Shown: positions 13,655 to 22,285 of the stretch, in pieces
Position numbering within the stretch: the first letter of the stretch is position 1
Layout: each line of letters starts with the position of its first letter
Position numbers and translations under genes: made by a program
The notes under the pieces: model-generated
The model's database searches: none
Seen by the model: only the letters and a program-made list of their open reading frames with translations
Told to the model about the DNA's origin: nothing
DNA from: an uncultured Lachnospiraceae bacterium
Lineage (GTDB): Bacteria; Bacillota; Clostridia; Lachnospirales; Lachnospiraceae
Length of the DNA: 24,098 nucleotides
Reading direction: 5' to 3'
NCBI GenBank assembly: GCA_910578795.1
Contig: CAJTSD010000050.1
Coordinates: 1-24,098 of the forward strand

Positions 13655-13918
13655 CTATGCGTCATTATTTTCAGGCAGCTCCTGCGGGAGCGGTAAACGC
13701 ACGAATTTTACACTCCGCAAATCACATGCCGCATATTTTCTGTAATTTTCACGCCCCTGCTCCAGGGTTTCGTGATTTGCCCCGCTATATGCTTTTGGGT
13801 TCTCTTCAAATACATCATTTTCCCAAAAACAAACCGGGCAGATGTCCCAAGCAATGTCTTCCTCTGTTCCCACTAACGTATAATAGCCGCAGCATTTGCA
13901 CTTGTGCCGTTCTTCCAT
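13655..13918 (-). CDS. CPCC-family small cysteine-rich protein
   Basis: About 87 residues. The N-terminal C-K-C-C-G pair and the later CPVCFWENDVFEENP make a zinc-ribbon-like knuckle. GANHETLEQGRENYRKYAAC completes the signature of the CPCC (cysteine-rich) domain family. Function of the family is unknown. Start ATG 13918, because GGAG lies 9 nt upstream; ATG 13933 and 13927 are in frame. No operon partner; converges with gntR. Confidence 0.75.
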   Translation of the reverse strand: MEERHKCKCCGYYTLVGTEEDIAWDICPVCFWENDVFEENPKAYSGANHETLEQGRENYRKYAACDLRSVKFVRLPLPQELPENNDA

Positions 13919-13995
13919 CAGAGCCATCTCCATATGATTGATATATTATTGAAATAGGCGCGCTTGAGTTCTCAAAGCGGTTCCTGTAATAACTA

Positions 13996-14541
13996 TTAAA
14001 ACTTTAGCACCATAAAAATATCATCAGCATAGGTTCCGTCATCATATTTATTCGCATTCGGAAACGTACCGTACACCTTAAATCCCATGCTTTCATACAA
14101 ATGACGGGCTCTTTCATTATTATCTTTCACATTTAGTTCAGCCTGTTCAAAACCAAGCTTTTTTGCTTCCGCCAATAGCCTTTGCAGCATAAGCCTTCCC
14201 AAGCCAAATCCTGTATATTTCTGATACAAACCAATTCCTATTCCTACACGATGTCTTGCACGCCTGCTCCCTGCTTCACCTTCAAAGGAACAACTTCCTG
14301 CGTACTCTCCATCTACAAATGCTATCATAAAAAGCTTATCTTCCGATTGATTATGGTCATTAATGAATTTCTCCTCATCCTTCAAGGTAAAACGTATTTC
14401 GTCAGGCTCAGACATCAAAAACCTTGTTTCACCCGTAACGGTTTTCAAATAATCAAGGATCATTTGCGCTTCATCTGACCTTGCACTGCGCAAGGTAATC
14501 TTTTTTGCATCTAATGTATATTGTTCCTCTGCAAATATCAT
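13996..14541 (-). CDS. GNAT family N-acetyltransferase
   Basis: 181 residues. The acetyl-CoA-binding segment is VGIGIGLYQKYTGFGLGRLM (loop Q-K-Y-T-G-F-G-L-G), followed by LQRLLAEAKKLGFEQAELNV and the closing ARHLYESMGFKVYGTFPNA. The N-terminal TLRSARSDEAQMILDYLK is the usual first strand and helix. Related to the broad RimJ/RimL and aminoglycoside-like GNAT set; substrate unknown. Start ATG 14541, with GGAGGG 7 nt upstream. Single gene. Confidence 0.87.
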   Translation of the reverse strand: MIFAEEQYTLDAKKITLRSARSDEAQMILDYLKTVTGETRFLMSEPDEIRFTLKDEEKFINDHNQSEDKLFMIAFVDGEYAGSCSFEGEAGSRRARHRVGIGIGLYQKYTGFGLGRLMLQRLLAEAKKLGFEQAELNVKDNNERARHLYESMGFKVYGTFPNANKYDDGTYADDIFMVLKF

Positions 14542-14646
14542 ATTTTAACCCTCCAAAGCTTAATTTCCTGCTGTCATCAGATTCAAATGAATACCATACA
14601 CTGACCAATTGCAATGGCATATTTCGTGTCTTTGGCTCCGCTATCT

Positions 14647-15246
14647 TTACAATAGAAATTCAGCAATATCCCCTAATTCCTTCCGCGGACGCCTGTCGGG
14701 ACATTCGTCCGCATATCCCAACGCGACTGCGCCAATCAACTGACCTTCCGCGGCAAGATAAGCGGTCAGTTCTTCATATGCAAAACATGTGTTTGCAATC
14801 CAAAGCGTTCCAAGCCCAAGCTCCTGCGCCTGTAAGAGCATATTTTCTATAAACGCGCCGATTGAAAGCGTATCGCAAATCTCCGTAAACCGTTCGTCCG
14901 TGTCAAGCGCAGTAAACGGGCTTTTGCCGTTTGTGTTGATGACTACAATCAAAACAGGCGCCTCCCGCATAATGCGCAAAGTGTTTTTGGTGTCCGGCAG
15001 ACCGCTCCTCGATTTTGGCAGTCTTGCGCACGCGTTTTCTTCCCTGTCAATGCCCTGTTCCATCGCGTCAAGAAATTCTTCCTTGCTTTGATTTCCCAAG
15101 ACAATACACTTCCACGGCTGCCTGTTTTTCGCGGAGGGTGCGGCGCTTCCGGCTTGGAGAACGGTTTCGATGAGTTCCCTTGAAACCGACTTGTCCTGAA
15201 ATTTTCGGATACTTCTTCTTGTATAAATTGCGTTTTGTCCCATCAT
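14647..15246 (-). CDS. Nitroreductase family flavoprotein
   Basis: 199 residues. TRRSIRKFQDKSVSRELIE is the FMN phosphate-binding start (Arg-Arg-Ser-Ile-Arg), AGSAAPSAKNRQPWKCIVL follows as the second flavin-contact region, and IGAFIENMLLQAQELGLGTL is the dimer-interface helix of the family. An FMN-dependent NAD(P)H oxidoreductase acting on nitro compounds, quinones or enones; the physiological substrate is unknown. The ATG at 15246 overlaps the stop of the epimerase gene (ATGA); a second ATG at 15243 has slightly better spacing to GGAG. Translationally coupled with the epimerase. Confidence 0.87.
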   Translation of the reverse strand: MMGQNAIYTRRSIRKFQDKSVSRELIETVLQAGSAAPSAKNRQPWKCIVLGNQSKEEFLDAMEQGIDREENACARLPKSRSGLPDTKNTLRIMREAPVLIVVINTNGKSPFTALDTDERFTEICDTLSIGAFIENMLLQAQELGLGTLWIANTCFAYEELTAYLAAEGQLIGAVALGYADECPDRRPRKELGDIAEFLL

Positions 15247-16121
15247 AAATCTCCGTTTTTCACCAACAAAATATAGTAATCCAGCAAATCATATATCCAT
15301 TCCTGAAGTACCGAGAACCGAAATCCAAGCGCGTCTGCCTTATCCGTATTGATACTGTATTCCGGCTCCTCGTTATACGGGGCTTCTTCTCCTTCTCTGT
15401 CAAGAACCGCCTTTGTGCCCGTCTTTTTCTCAACGTAATCAATGATTTCCTTTATGGAAATTGTGCCCTGAGCGCTTCCGTTTATGGCGCCCCGCACCTC
15501 TTTATCAACCAAAAAGGCAATGAATTTTCCCGCCTCATCAGAGTGGATAAAGCCCATTTGACAGTCCAAATTATCAACATACATTGGTATCGACTTCATG
15601 GTATGTTCTACATAAAAAAGCAGTCTTTTTGTATAATCGTCCCTTCCGATTGTAAACGGGTATCTTACCGCAATCCAGTTTTTATCCGCATACTTCTGCC
15701 ACAGCGCATACTCCGCCTGCCGCTTGATTTCCTCATATGGAAAGGCTTTTCTGTCACACCATACAAAGTCCTTTGAAGTCCCGTCGAAATCCGTTTCCAT
15801 TGTATTAATGCGTTTCGGCGCATAGACTGACGTGCTTGACATGTAAATGTATTGATCGCAGTCAGCATGTTCCATTACGTATCTGATATCATTGGAACAA
15901 TATGCAATCTTATCGATTATGACGTCATAATGTGTCCCCTTTAGGGCAGCCTTGACGCTTTCCTCATCTGTCCGCTGCAGTACAAGCCGCCGCACCCTGC
16001 TGCCAAATGAATCCGAGGTTTTGCCCCTTGTCGCAATTGTCACATCATGCCCTTTTTCCAACAGTTCGTTTACCATAGGAATCCCAAAAAACCGCGTTCC
16101 GCCAATTACTAAAATATTCAT
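15243..16121 (-). CDS. NAD-dependent epimerase/dehydratase (extended SDR)
   Basis: 292 residues. Rossmann start MNILVIGGTRFFGIP (GGTRFFG, an atypical-SDR GxxGxxG form). The catalytic set is SSTSVY (Ser) with Y129-x3-K133 inside PYEEIKRQAE, followed by VRYPFTIGRDDYT. It resembles the group of sugar-nucleotide epimerase-like and mRNA-binding-type atypical SDRs often annotated as reductases in Clostridia. Start ATG 16121 with GGAG six bases upstream; ATG 16133 overlaps the previous gene's stop. It overlaps the nitroreductase gene by its stop codon. Confidence 0.83.
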   Translation of the reverse strand: MNILVIGGTRFFGIPMVNELLEKGHDVTIATRGKTSDSFGSRVRRLVLQRTDEESVKAALKGTHYDVIIDKIAYCSNDIRYVMEHADCDQYIYMSSTSVYAPKRINTMETDFDGTSKDFVWCDRKAFPYEEIKRQAEYALWQKYADKNWIAVRYPFTIGRDDYTKRLLFYVEHTMKSIPMYVDNLDCQMGFIHSDEAGKFIAFLVDKEVRGAINGSAQGTISIKEIIDYVEKKTGTKAVLDREGEEAPYNEEPEYSINTDKADALGFRFSVLQEWIYDLLDYYILLVKNGDL

Positions 16122-16132
16122 ATTTTTCTCCA

Positions 16133-16390
16133 TTATTTTTTTAAAAAGTCACTAAATTCTTTTAATTCTGTCTTCTTTTCCTCTGACAGACAGTTAAATT
16201 CCGTATTGCAAATCGCGCCCTCTAGTGTATATAAATGCACTAAGCAGACCTGCGGATAGGCTTCCTTTAATTTCAGAAACGCCTGCCTGCTCCCTAATTC
16301 TGCCAGTTTTTCAGGCGAGTCAATGCCAACGCTTGTCAGTTTTCTTGCCATTTCTTTCCCGATATTTGTCATCGACATTAATTCTGACAT
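16133..16390 (-). CDS. TfoX C-terminal domain protein
   Basis: 85 residues: MTNIGKEMARKLTSVGIDSP, ELGSRQAFLKLKEAYPQVCL and VHLYTLEGAICNTEF match the helix-hairpin-helix-like C-terminal domain of TfoX/Sxy, which occurs alone in many Firmicutes. The competence role known from proteobacterial full-length TfoX should not be transferred. Start ATG 16390 with AGGAGA 7 nt upstream. 11 nt before the epimerase start, so the three genes 16390-14647 may be one transcript. Confidence 0.8.
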   Translation of the reverse strand: MSELMSMTNIGKEMARKLTSVGIDSPEKLAELGSRQAFLKLKEAYPQVCLVHLYTLEGAICNTEFNCLSEEKKTELKEFSDFLKK

Positions 16391-16468
16391 TTTGTATCTC
16401 CTATTATTTTTATCAATTTATCCAAACCAAAACGGGCACTTCAAGATACATTTCGTACATTAATACCA

Positions 16469-18535
16469 TTAATTCCTCAGCTTAAACTTCGCCATTTCCT
16501 GCTCCATCTCGCCGGAAACCGTGGTAAGGCTTTGGACGCCGCTCTGTATGCTTGCCAGCTCCTCTGCGAGCGAATCCGTCACATCTAACGACAAGCCTTC
16601 CGCTTTTTCACAAATATCACGAATGCGCTGTGCCGCGTGGACAATCGAGCGATCAATTTTGTACATTTCATCAATCAGACCGTCAATATCGTTTACCGAC
16701 GCGCTTGTGTCATCGGCAAGCTCCTTAAAGTCACTGAAAATATTCTCCACTTTTTGGGTCGCCTGCATTTGTGTCGTCACCGCCTTCTTGACATCTTCGA
16801 TATTGTCAACAATTTCGTTGATATTTTTGCACAATTCCACGATAATCTTTTCGATGTCCTCCGTCGCCACCGTCGAATCTGCCGCCAGCTTTCCGATGGA
16901 TTCCGCCACAACCGCAAAGCCCTTGCCAAATTCTCCTGCCCTTGCCGCCTCAATGCTTGCATTTAACGACAGCAGTTCTGTCTCCGACGCGATGTCGTTA
17001 ATCGTGTTTACAATGTCGGAAATCCTTGCAGAATGTGTTTCCAAATCCTTGATTTTTTCATAGGAAATATTGACGTTTTTCTCTACAAAATCATTCTGCT
17101 GCTCCAGCTCCCGAACGCTTACAACGCCCTCCTTGCTTGAGTCAATCGTATGTGTTGCCTTATCAAGCAACGTTTCACTTTTTCCCTTAAGCTCCCGGAA
17201 TTTATCCTCCATTTCCGCCATGCGCCCTACCACCTTATTGACATCGGCAGTCTGCGAAACAGTACCCTCCGAGATTTCCCTCATGGAGTTGCTGATTGTT
17301 TCAAGGTTCTGCTGTGTCTTCTGCAAATCACCCGAGCATACCAGCAGATTTTTTGTAAAATCCAAAATGCGTCCAAGCGCGCCGGAAATTTTAACTGCCA
17401 TGATATTGAAGCTTTTTGCGAGTAGTCCGACCTCATTGTCGCTATCCTCGTCCGCCGTTATTGAGAAATCGCCCGTGGACGCTTCCGTCATAAAGCCGGT
17501 AATGGAAATGACCGGCATGGTCAGTTTTCGGGCAAGGTAAATAATAATCCCGACTGCTGCCGCAATGACAACAATTGAAATGATTGCCGCAATGACAAGC
17601 AGCCTGTTTACCATCGACATTGCAGCGCTCTTTTTGTGCAGCGTGACGAGTGACCATGCGGCGGATTCCCCCTTGAGCGGAATGTCCGTGTAGCTGACGT
17701 AATACTGCGCTCCGTTATATGAAACCTTTCCGCTTCCGCTGTTTCCAGCCATCACCTGCATAATCATTTGTTTAAAATCGTCCGAAACTTCTATCGGCTG
17801 CTGTTCCGTAATGATGTTGCCGCTTTCATCGGTCAGTTGATTTCCTGCGGCGTCCTTTGCGGATACGGTTTTTATCAGGTCCTTATAGTTATACTGCTCC
17901 TCTATCTGCTCTGCATCGGGGTGCGCCACCACAACGCCGGCGCCGTCAATGACAAACGAAATCCTGCCGTCCTCCTCGTGCGAGTTTTCATTAATTAAGG
18001 TCTGAAGAAAATCCAGCTTTAGGTCTGCCGCATAGACGCCGACCATCTCATCATTTCTGTACATCGGGAAAAAGATGGAGGCGCAGGGCATTCCTGTCGC
18101 AACGGAGTAGTAGGACTGTGAAATAAACGGCTTTTTATCCGCCATTGTCTGCGTAAACCACCATCTTGTCGAGCGGTCGGCGAGCTCTCCCGACGAACGC
18201 CCTGTCTGCATACCGTCCATACCCTGTATGTAAAGCAGCTCCAAATAGGAGTTATCCGCAACGCAGTCTGCCAAGATTGAGGTCTGCGTCTGCGTTTCCA
18301 TTGTCAAAATGCTTGGATTTTTCGCAAGCGTTTCATTGATACTGTATGCCCCGTCCATGAATGCCGCAATCTCGCCGGACAGCAGTTTTGATATATCCTC
18401 GTTTTTGGAATAGACATCTTGTTCGTAAGACGATGTAAAAATAATTAATATCACGCCTACCAACGCGACTGCAAGTACGCACATGATTGTCAACATAGAA
18501 ACCAACATTTGTTTAAAAATACTTTTTCTTTTCAC
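16469..18535 (-). CDS. Methyl-accepting chemotaxis protein, dCache sensor
   Basis: 688 residues. TM1 at about 8-34; an extracellular double Cache-type sensor (dCache_1) at about 36-300, with the RSTRWWFTQTMADKKPFISQ segment that binds ligand carboxylates or amines in many relatives; TM2 at about 310-334; HAMP at about 335-386; then a long cytoplasmic coiled-coil with the conserved hairpin tip IASETELLSLNASIEAARAG and EFGKGFAVVAESIGKLA at about 513-550. No C-terminal CheR-binding pentapeptide. Start chosen at GTG 18535, with AGAGGTG six bases upstream; the longer frame to 18577 has no site. Own promoter upstream. Ligand unknown. Confidence 0.92.
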   Translation of the reverse strand: MKRKSIFKQMLVSMLTIMCVLAVALVGVILIIFTSSYEQDVYSKNEDISKLLSGEIAAFMDGAYSINETLAKNPSILTMETQTQTSILADCVADNSYLELLYIQGMDGMQTGRSSGELADRSTRWWFTQTMADKKPFISQSYYSVATGMPCASIFFPMYRNDEMVGVYAADLKLDFLQTLINENSHEEDGRISFVIDGAGVVVAHPDAEQIEEQYNYKDLIKTVSAKDAAGNQLTDESGNIITEQQPIEVSDDFKQMIMQVMAGNSGSGKVSYNGAQYYVSYTDIPLKGESAAWSLVTLHKKSAAMSMVNRLLVIAAIISIVVIAAAVGIIIYLARKLTMPVISITGFMTEASTGDFSITADEDSDNEVGLLAKSFNIMAVKISGALGRILDFTKNLLVCSGDLQKTQQNLETISNSMREISEGTVSQTADVNKVVGRMAEMEDKFRELKGKSETLLDKATHTIDSSKEGVVSVRELEQQNDFVEKNVNISYEKIKDLETHSARISDIVNTINDIASETELLSLNASIEAARAGEFGKGFAVVAESIGKLAADSTVATEDIEKIIVELCKNINEIVDNIEDVKKAVTTQMQATQKVENIFSDFKELADDTSASVNDIDGLIDEMYKIDRSIVHAAQRIRDICEKAEGLSLDVTDSLAEELASIQSGVQSLTTVSGEMEQEMAKFKLRN

Positions 18536-18603
18536 CCGGAGCACCTCTCTTTTCTTTGTATTGTAATATCGTATCACGTCCTAAAAGTTATATATTTTCT
18601 TAT

Positions 18604-18632
18604 ATTATAGCGGTTTTGCAGTATTTAGGCAA
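18604..18632 (-). promoter_or_regulatory. Promoter of the chemotaxis receptor
   Basis: Minus strand TTGCCT (18632-18627), 17 nt, TATAAT (18609-18604). Near-consensus sigma-A, although many receptor genes use flagellar sigma factors. Confidence 0.6.
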
Positions 18633-18642
18633 TGTTTTTGTT

Positions 18643-18671
18643 AAATAAGTGTCAATCAAATAAGTGTCAAT
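18643..18671. repeat. Tandem 15-bp direct repeat upstream of the MCP promoter
   Basis: AAATAAGTGTCAAT occurs at 18643-18656 and 18658-18671 (15-bp period). On the MCP strand this is two ATTGACACTTATTT units starting 11 bp upstream of the -35. The spacing suits an activator; alternatively it duplicates a TTGACA box. Confidence 0.55.
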
Positions 18672-18750
18672 TTGAATGTACAGGAATTTTATTCGCAACT
18701 GTAGGTTGCAAAAAAGAACTTTAATGTTGGTGGTAAACAGTGTTGTTATT

Positions 18751-18763
18751 TTGTATAATACAA
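18751..18763 (+). promoter_or_regulatory. -10 with overlapping palindrome, XRE regulator gene
   Basis: TATAAT (18754-18759) sits inside TTGTA-TAA-TACAA. No good -35 at 17 nt. The placement fits self-repression by the downstream HTH protein. Confidence 0.4.
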
Positions 18764-18785
18764 TTATTAAAAGGGAGGCGTGACC

Positions 18786-19403
18786 GTGAAATTATCAGAA
18801 AAGATTGTAAATTTAAGAAAAGCAAACGGAATGACGCAAGAAGAACTTGCAGCAATCTGTAATGTCAGCAGACAATCTATATCAAAGTGGGAAGCAGACA
18901 TTGCACTGCCGGAAACAGATAAACTATTGATACTAGGAGATACTTTTCGGGTGTCTATGGATATTTTATTAAAAGACGAATTGGCGTTAAATGAAACAAA
19001 AGATGTTTCTAGCTGTGGCAGCAATGCAATTCATGAAAAAAAGCAGGAATTATATGAAGGAATATTGATTAAAGAAAGCATAGCAGATGATCGTATCATT
19101 GATTGCCTTAATATTCATAAGATTGAACTGTGGAATGCCGGCGGGAACCCAAAGTACTGGACTGCATTATTTTTTACAAGTAATCGAACTGATTTTCCGG
19201 AGCAAATTTCAAAAGTCATGCTGTCCAATCCCGATAAAAATGAAAATTGGTTTGTTGATTTTAAGGCAGGTAATAAAAAATACATTGTGTTTAAAGACAG
19301 GATTTTAACATATCAGATTGGAAATCCGACGGAAAAAGAATTTGTATGCAATGAGTGCAGAAAATTAGGAATTTCCAACGAGCAGATGAACTGGTCAGAA
19401 TAG
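18786..19403 (+). CDS. XRE-family regulator with unknown C-terminal domain
   Basis: 205 residues. HTH_3 domain at about 1-60: KIVNLRKANGMTQEELAAIC, NVSRQSISKWEADIALPETD and the following dimerisation helix LLILGDTFRVSMDILLKDEL, typical of clostridial Cro/CI-type regulators. The remaining 130 residues (from about 75, HEKKQELYEGILIKESIADD) are not recognised; the end carries a CNEC pair. Start GTG 18786, with AAGGGAGG 7 nt upstream; GTG 18780 is too close to it. 10 nt before the peptidase E-like gene, so the two form a small operon. Confidence 0.8.
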   Translation: MKLSEKIVNLRKANGMTQEELAAICNVSRQSISKWEADIALPETDKLLILGDTFRVSMDILLKDELALNETKDVSSCGSNAIHEKKQELYEGILIKESIADDRIIDCLNIHKIELWNAGGNPKYWTALFFTSNRTDFPEQISKVMLSNPDKNENWFVDFKAGNKKYIVFKDRILTYQIGNPTEKEFVCNECRKLGISNEQMNWSE

Positions 19404-19413
19404 GGGGGGAAGT

Positions 19414-19974
19414 ATGAGGGTATTACTAACATCAGCAGGTTTAGAAACTGAGGAAATTAAAGAGTACTTTGTGAATATGGCAGATAAAGATATGTCTTTG
19501 GTTAAAGCCTTATTTATCCCTATAGCGGCAATAAATGCAGATGCAATCGCAGTTTTGCCGGAATGTATGAAGGATCTGTTAAAATGCGGTATCTTGGATA
19601 AAAATATTGACGTATATGATTTACATGCCGGAATGAAGTTTGAGGAGCTGCAACAATATGATGTGGTATATTTGTGTGGCGGAAATGCACGTTATTTGCT
19701 TGAAAGAATCAATGCTACAGGGTTTCATAAGTCTTTGATGGCGTATATCAATGACAATGGACTGGTAATAGGGGTAAGTGCCGGAAGTCTCATTTTTTCC
19801 AATAATTTAGAGAATCATTTGGGGTTGATTGATACAAAGTTAGACGTTCATTGTGCAACGGGGGAAGGAAGGGGCAAATTGGCATATCCGTTAAAAAATA
19901 ATGTAAAACTAACAAACACATGTGCGCTTGCAATACGGGATTTTCCGGATGGCGTGGAAATAATTGGAGCATAG
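19414..19974 (+). CDS. Peptidase E-like protein (family S51)
   Basis: 186 residues. VVYLCGGNARYLLERI is the S51 GGN strand, and GLVIGVSAGSLIFSNN carries the nucleophile Ser122 in the GxSAG elbow of the class-I-amidotransferase-like fold. LDVHCATGEGRG supplies a His (146) in the region of the catalytic His. Family members cleave Asp-Xaa dipeptides or cyanophycin; clostridial orphans are uncharacterised. Start ATG 19414, with a GGGGGGAAGT site. Slightly shorter than classical PepE. Converges with the SUKH gene. Confidence 0.82.
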   Translation: MRVLLTSAGLETEEIKEYFVNMADKDMSLVKALFIPIAAINADAIAVLPECMKDLLKCGILDKNIDVYDLHAGMKFEELQQYDVVYLCGGNARYLLERINATGFHKSLMAYINDNGLVIGVSAGSLIFSNNLENHLGLIDTKLDVHCATGEGRGKLAYPLKNNVKLTNTCALAIRDFPDGVEIIGA

Positions 19975-20008
19975 AAAGAGACTAAATGTTTCAAGAAAAC
20001 TGATGCTT

Positions 20009-20833
20009 CTACTTCCACGTAATCTGTTGTCCCAAATGTTCGCCAAATGCTTCCAAGTGTTCCTCTTGAAGGGCTCCTGCGTGAATGTCTGCATAAAAGC
20101 CATTGCTTCTTATCCATGCAAGAAGTTTTTCATCGGAATACATGACTGCAATTCCGTAAACATTGAACTCTGTTAAAAGGTGATAATGCTCATTGCAAAA
20201 AACCGCTAATTCTTTTTCGATATTGAGTGTTGTCACAAATTTGCCTTTGCATCTTCCTTTTCTTTTAACAGGTTTATGTTCCAGCGCGATTGTAAGCATT
20301 CTGCCCACACAAAACTGATAGCAGCAAATATCTCCTTGTCCGATGCTCCATTCTTTTTTATAGCATCGGGCAAGGCAGCCGCTTTCTATATCATATCCGG
20401 CAATTGGTGTCCGCTTTTTCTTGAAGAAAACAATTATTCCGTCTTCTATGTATATCTCTCCCAGCGGCAGAAAATGTTCTGCGCATGTAAAGTATTCCGC
20501 CTGATTGTGGATAGCCGTATAAATTTGCTTTAGTTCTTTTGGCAAAGGGACGTTTAGTTTTTCCTCCGCCATAGAAAAATCAACGTCCTGTTCTGTGTTG
20601 ACATTCAAAAACAGCTTCATTTTTAAAAGCATTGCCTGCAAATCCGCATACTCCGGTTCGAGCAAACGGTGATTGTCCCAAAATTGAACTGCCCTGTCCT
20701 CTTTGCATATTGGGCGGTCTGTTTGAATACATACGGATTTGCATAATGAAATTATGCTCCACCCCGAAACCTGCTTCTCGTCGTAAGAACCGTAATATAT
20801 ATTGTTTCTGTGAGAATAAAAGCCTTCTTTCAT
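20009..20833 (-). CDS. SMI1/KNR4 (SUKH)-like protein
   Basis: 274 residues. The middle shows the SUKH pattern: EEKLNVPLPKELKQIYTAIH, NQAEYFTCAEHFLPLGEIYI and EDGIIVFFKKKRTPIAGYDI. The C-terminal third (CNEHYHLLTEFNVYGIAVMY, then SDEKLLAWIRSNGFYADIHA) looks like a second unit. SUKH proteins are often immunity proteins of polymorphic toxins, but no toxin gene is adjacent. Start ATG 20833 with GGAGGAG just upstream. Solo gene, converging with the peptidase E-like gene. Family call moderate. Confidence 0.65.
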   Translation of the reverse strand: MKEGFYSHRNNIYYGSYDEKQVSGWSIISLCKSVCIQTDRPICKEDRAVQFWDNHRLLEPEYADLQAMLLKMKLFLNVNTEQDVDFSMAEEKLNVPLPKELKQIYTAIHNQAEYFTCAEHFLPLGEIYIEDGIIVFFKKKRTPIAGYDIESGCLARCYKKEWSIGQGDICCYQFCVGRMLTIALEHKPVKRKGRCKGKFVTTLNIEKELAVFCNEHYHLLTEFNVYGIAVMYSDEKLLAWIRSNGFYADIHAGALQEEHLEAFGEHLGQQITWK

Positions 20834-21243
20834 TATACTCCTCCATTTTCTGTCTATTAAGTATTAATTTTGCGCGCCCTTATGACTAAATTTGTTTTCT
20901 GCCATAAGCTCCTCATCTGATTATTTGTTGCGGGATATTTAAATATACTCCGACAGCGTTCCCTGAAAAAATATTTTTTGCCCTAAGTTCCATTTTTATC
21001 CTTTTTTACTGCTTTTTATCTATTTTAACACATTTTTATCCTTTTTAATTCTTTTTTATACTATTTTATTAAAAAAGCTTTATAAACCAACGCATGATTA
21101 AATCAAAACGTACTTTTGAACTTGAGAACGTAAGACATAAAGCAATCATGCAATTGGAAAACGGACGTTACAAAAGACGCATGACTCCTATTACGGGATC
21201 TTGCGTCTTTACGCTGTTTCTGATTATTTTATTTCCTAAAGTC
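20834..21243. other. AT-rich intergenic region with short repeats and a hairpin
   Basis: No convincing gene in 410 bp. CATTTTTATCCTTTTT occurs at 20991-21006 and again at 21031-21046, within a pyrimidine-rich stretch containing further TTTTTATC words. AAAGACGCA (21173-21181) pairs with TGCGTCTTT (21202-21210); on the minus strand it is followed by TTG and would end transcripts of the AraC-type locus, although the T run is short. Confidence 0.5.
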
Positions 21244-21994
21244 TTATTTCTTTTTAACGGGAAGCCATATTTCTGTATAATAATTATCGTCCTGTGTCCC
21301 GTTCGGATATTTGTCCGGTGCGTCATACATCTCAACACAATATCCTGCCGCAAACTCATACTCCTGCAATGCGGGGAGCCATTCGGAGAAGATTTTCGTA
21401 TTGACATCTTGTAAGGAATGCGGAAGAGCGCCCCTGCAGGGAAAAACTGCCCATGTAAATGCGGGGATTGTTTTTACCACCCTAAAACGGAAAACGCTTC
21501 TTTTTTGACAATTCTGTACTCCATAATAATCCTCTATTCTTGATGCACATGCGAATTTGGGCGCAAGCACAATATTTGCAACGAATAAATTCGTTTGTGA
21601 AAAATTCATTTTTCACAGTACCACCTTTCAATGAAATTGTTAGTTTCAGTGGTGCGAATGTTTTAATCATCGTTTTATTCCTTCGCACGGTCAGAGGCGT
21701 ATGTCCGTGAAAACGCGTAAATGCCCTGGTAAAGCTGTCAGGAGAATCATAACCGTATTTTATTGCAAGCTCCATAACCGTAATATCTCTTGTAATCCAT
21801 TCTTCCCCTGCAAGAGCCATTCTGCGGTTTCTTATATATTCCGCTATAGAATATCCGCATAATATGCTAAAGCCCTTGTGAAAGTAAAACGGTGAAATAT
21901 TTATGTGCTCTGCCACCTCGTACATTGTAATGTCTTCCATGATGTGGCTCTCGATATATGCGACTGCTTTCCTGATAGCTTCTGTCCATTCCAT
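21244..21994 (-). pseudogene. AraC-family regulator with GyrI-like effector domain, broken
   Basis: ATG 21994, with AGGAGG 9 nt upstream, starts a normal AraC two-HTH domain (AVAYIESHIMEDITMYEVAE, ISPFYFHKGFSILCGYSIAE, ELAIKYGYDSPDSFTRAFTR) and the linker LKLTISLKGGTV. The next expected residues, the start of a GyrI-like domain (MEYRIVKKEAFSVLG), are present at 21524 in a different frame after about 89 extra bases (21525-21613). After VLG the frame changes again, and the end of the GyrI domain follows (IPAFTWAVFPCRGALPHSLQ, then IFSEWLP and TEIWLPVKKK-stop at 21244). The central part of the GyrI domain, usually some 70-80 residues, is missing. The first frame ends at 21482. The DNA-binding part may still be made. 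Confidence 0.75.
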
Positions 21995-22142
21995 AACTGC
22001 CGACCTCCTGCTGTAACTAAAGTATACGCTTATTCATTTGTGCTGTCCCGACATTTTTTGTTTTATTTTGTCCGAACAGAGGATTTGGGAAATCAATTTG
22101 ATTATATATTTTCACATTCTCTTCCTCGTTTATGTGATTTCG

Positions 22143-22182
22143 AAAAAACAGCGGTAAATCTAAGATGGTTTTACCGCTGTTT
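22143..22182 (-). terminator. Strong rho-independent terminator
   Basis: AAACAGCGGTAAA (22146-22158) pairs perfectly over 13 bp with TTTACCGCTGTTT (22170-22182), with an 11-nt loop. On the minus strand it is followed by six U residues, ending the transcript of the gene at 22286-22861. Confidence 0.8.
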
Positions 22183-22285
22183 GGCTAATGCAATTTTGCG
22201 ATAAACTGAAAAAAGGGAAATTCAAAAAATCGGGGATTGACAGGACGGAAGAAATGGCTTATTATTGACAGTAAGAAATGGGTTT

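Noticed and set aside
16521..17540. Long plus-strand frames (180 and 156 codons) across the MCP
   Set aside because: These are antisense shadows of the conserved receptor signalling domain, Ser/Leu-rich, without ribosome sites.
21094..21414. 106-codon plus-strand frame
   Set aside because: It runs antisense to the GyrI remnant for much of its length, has no ribosome site and a low-complexity hydrophobic, Cys-scattered composition.
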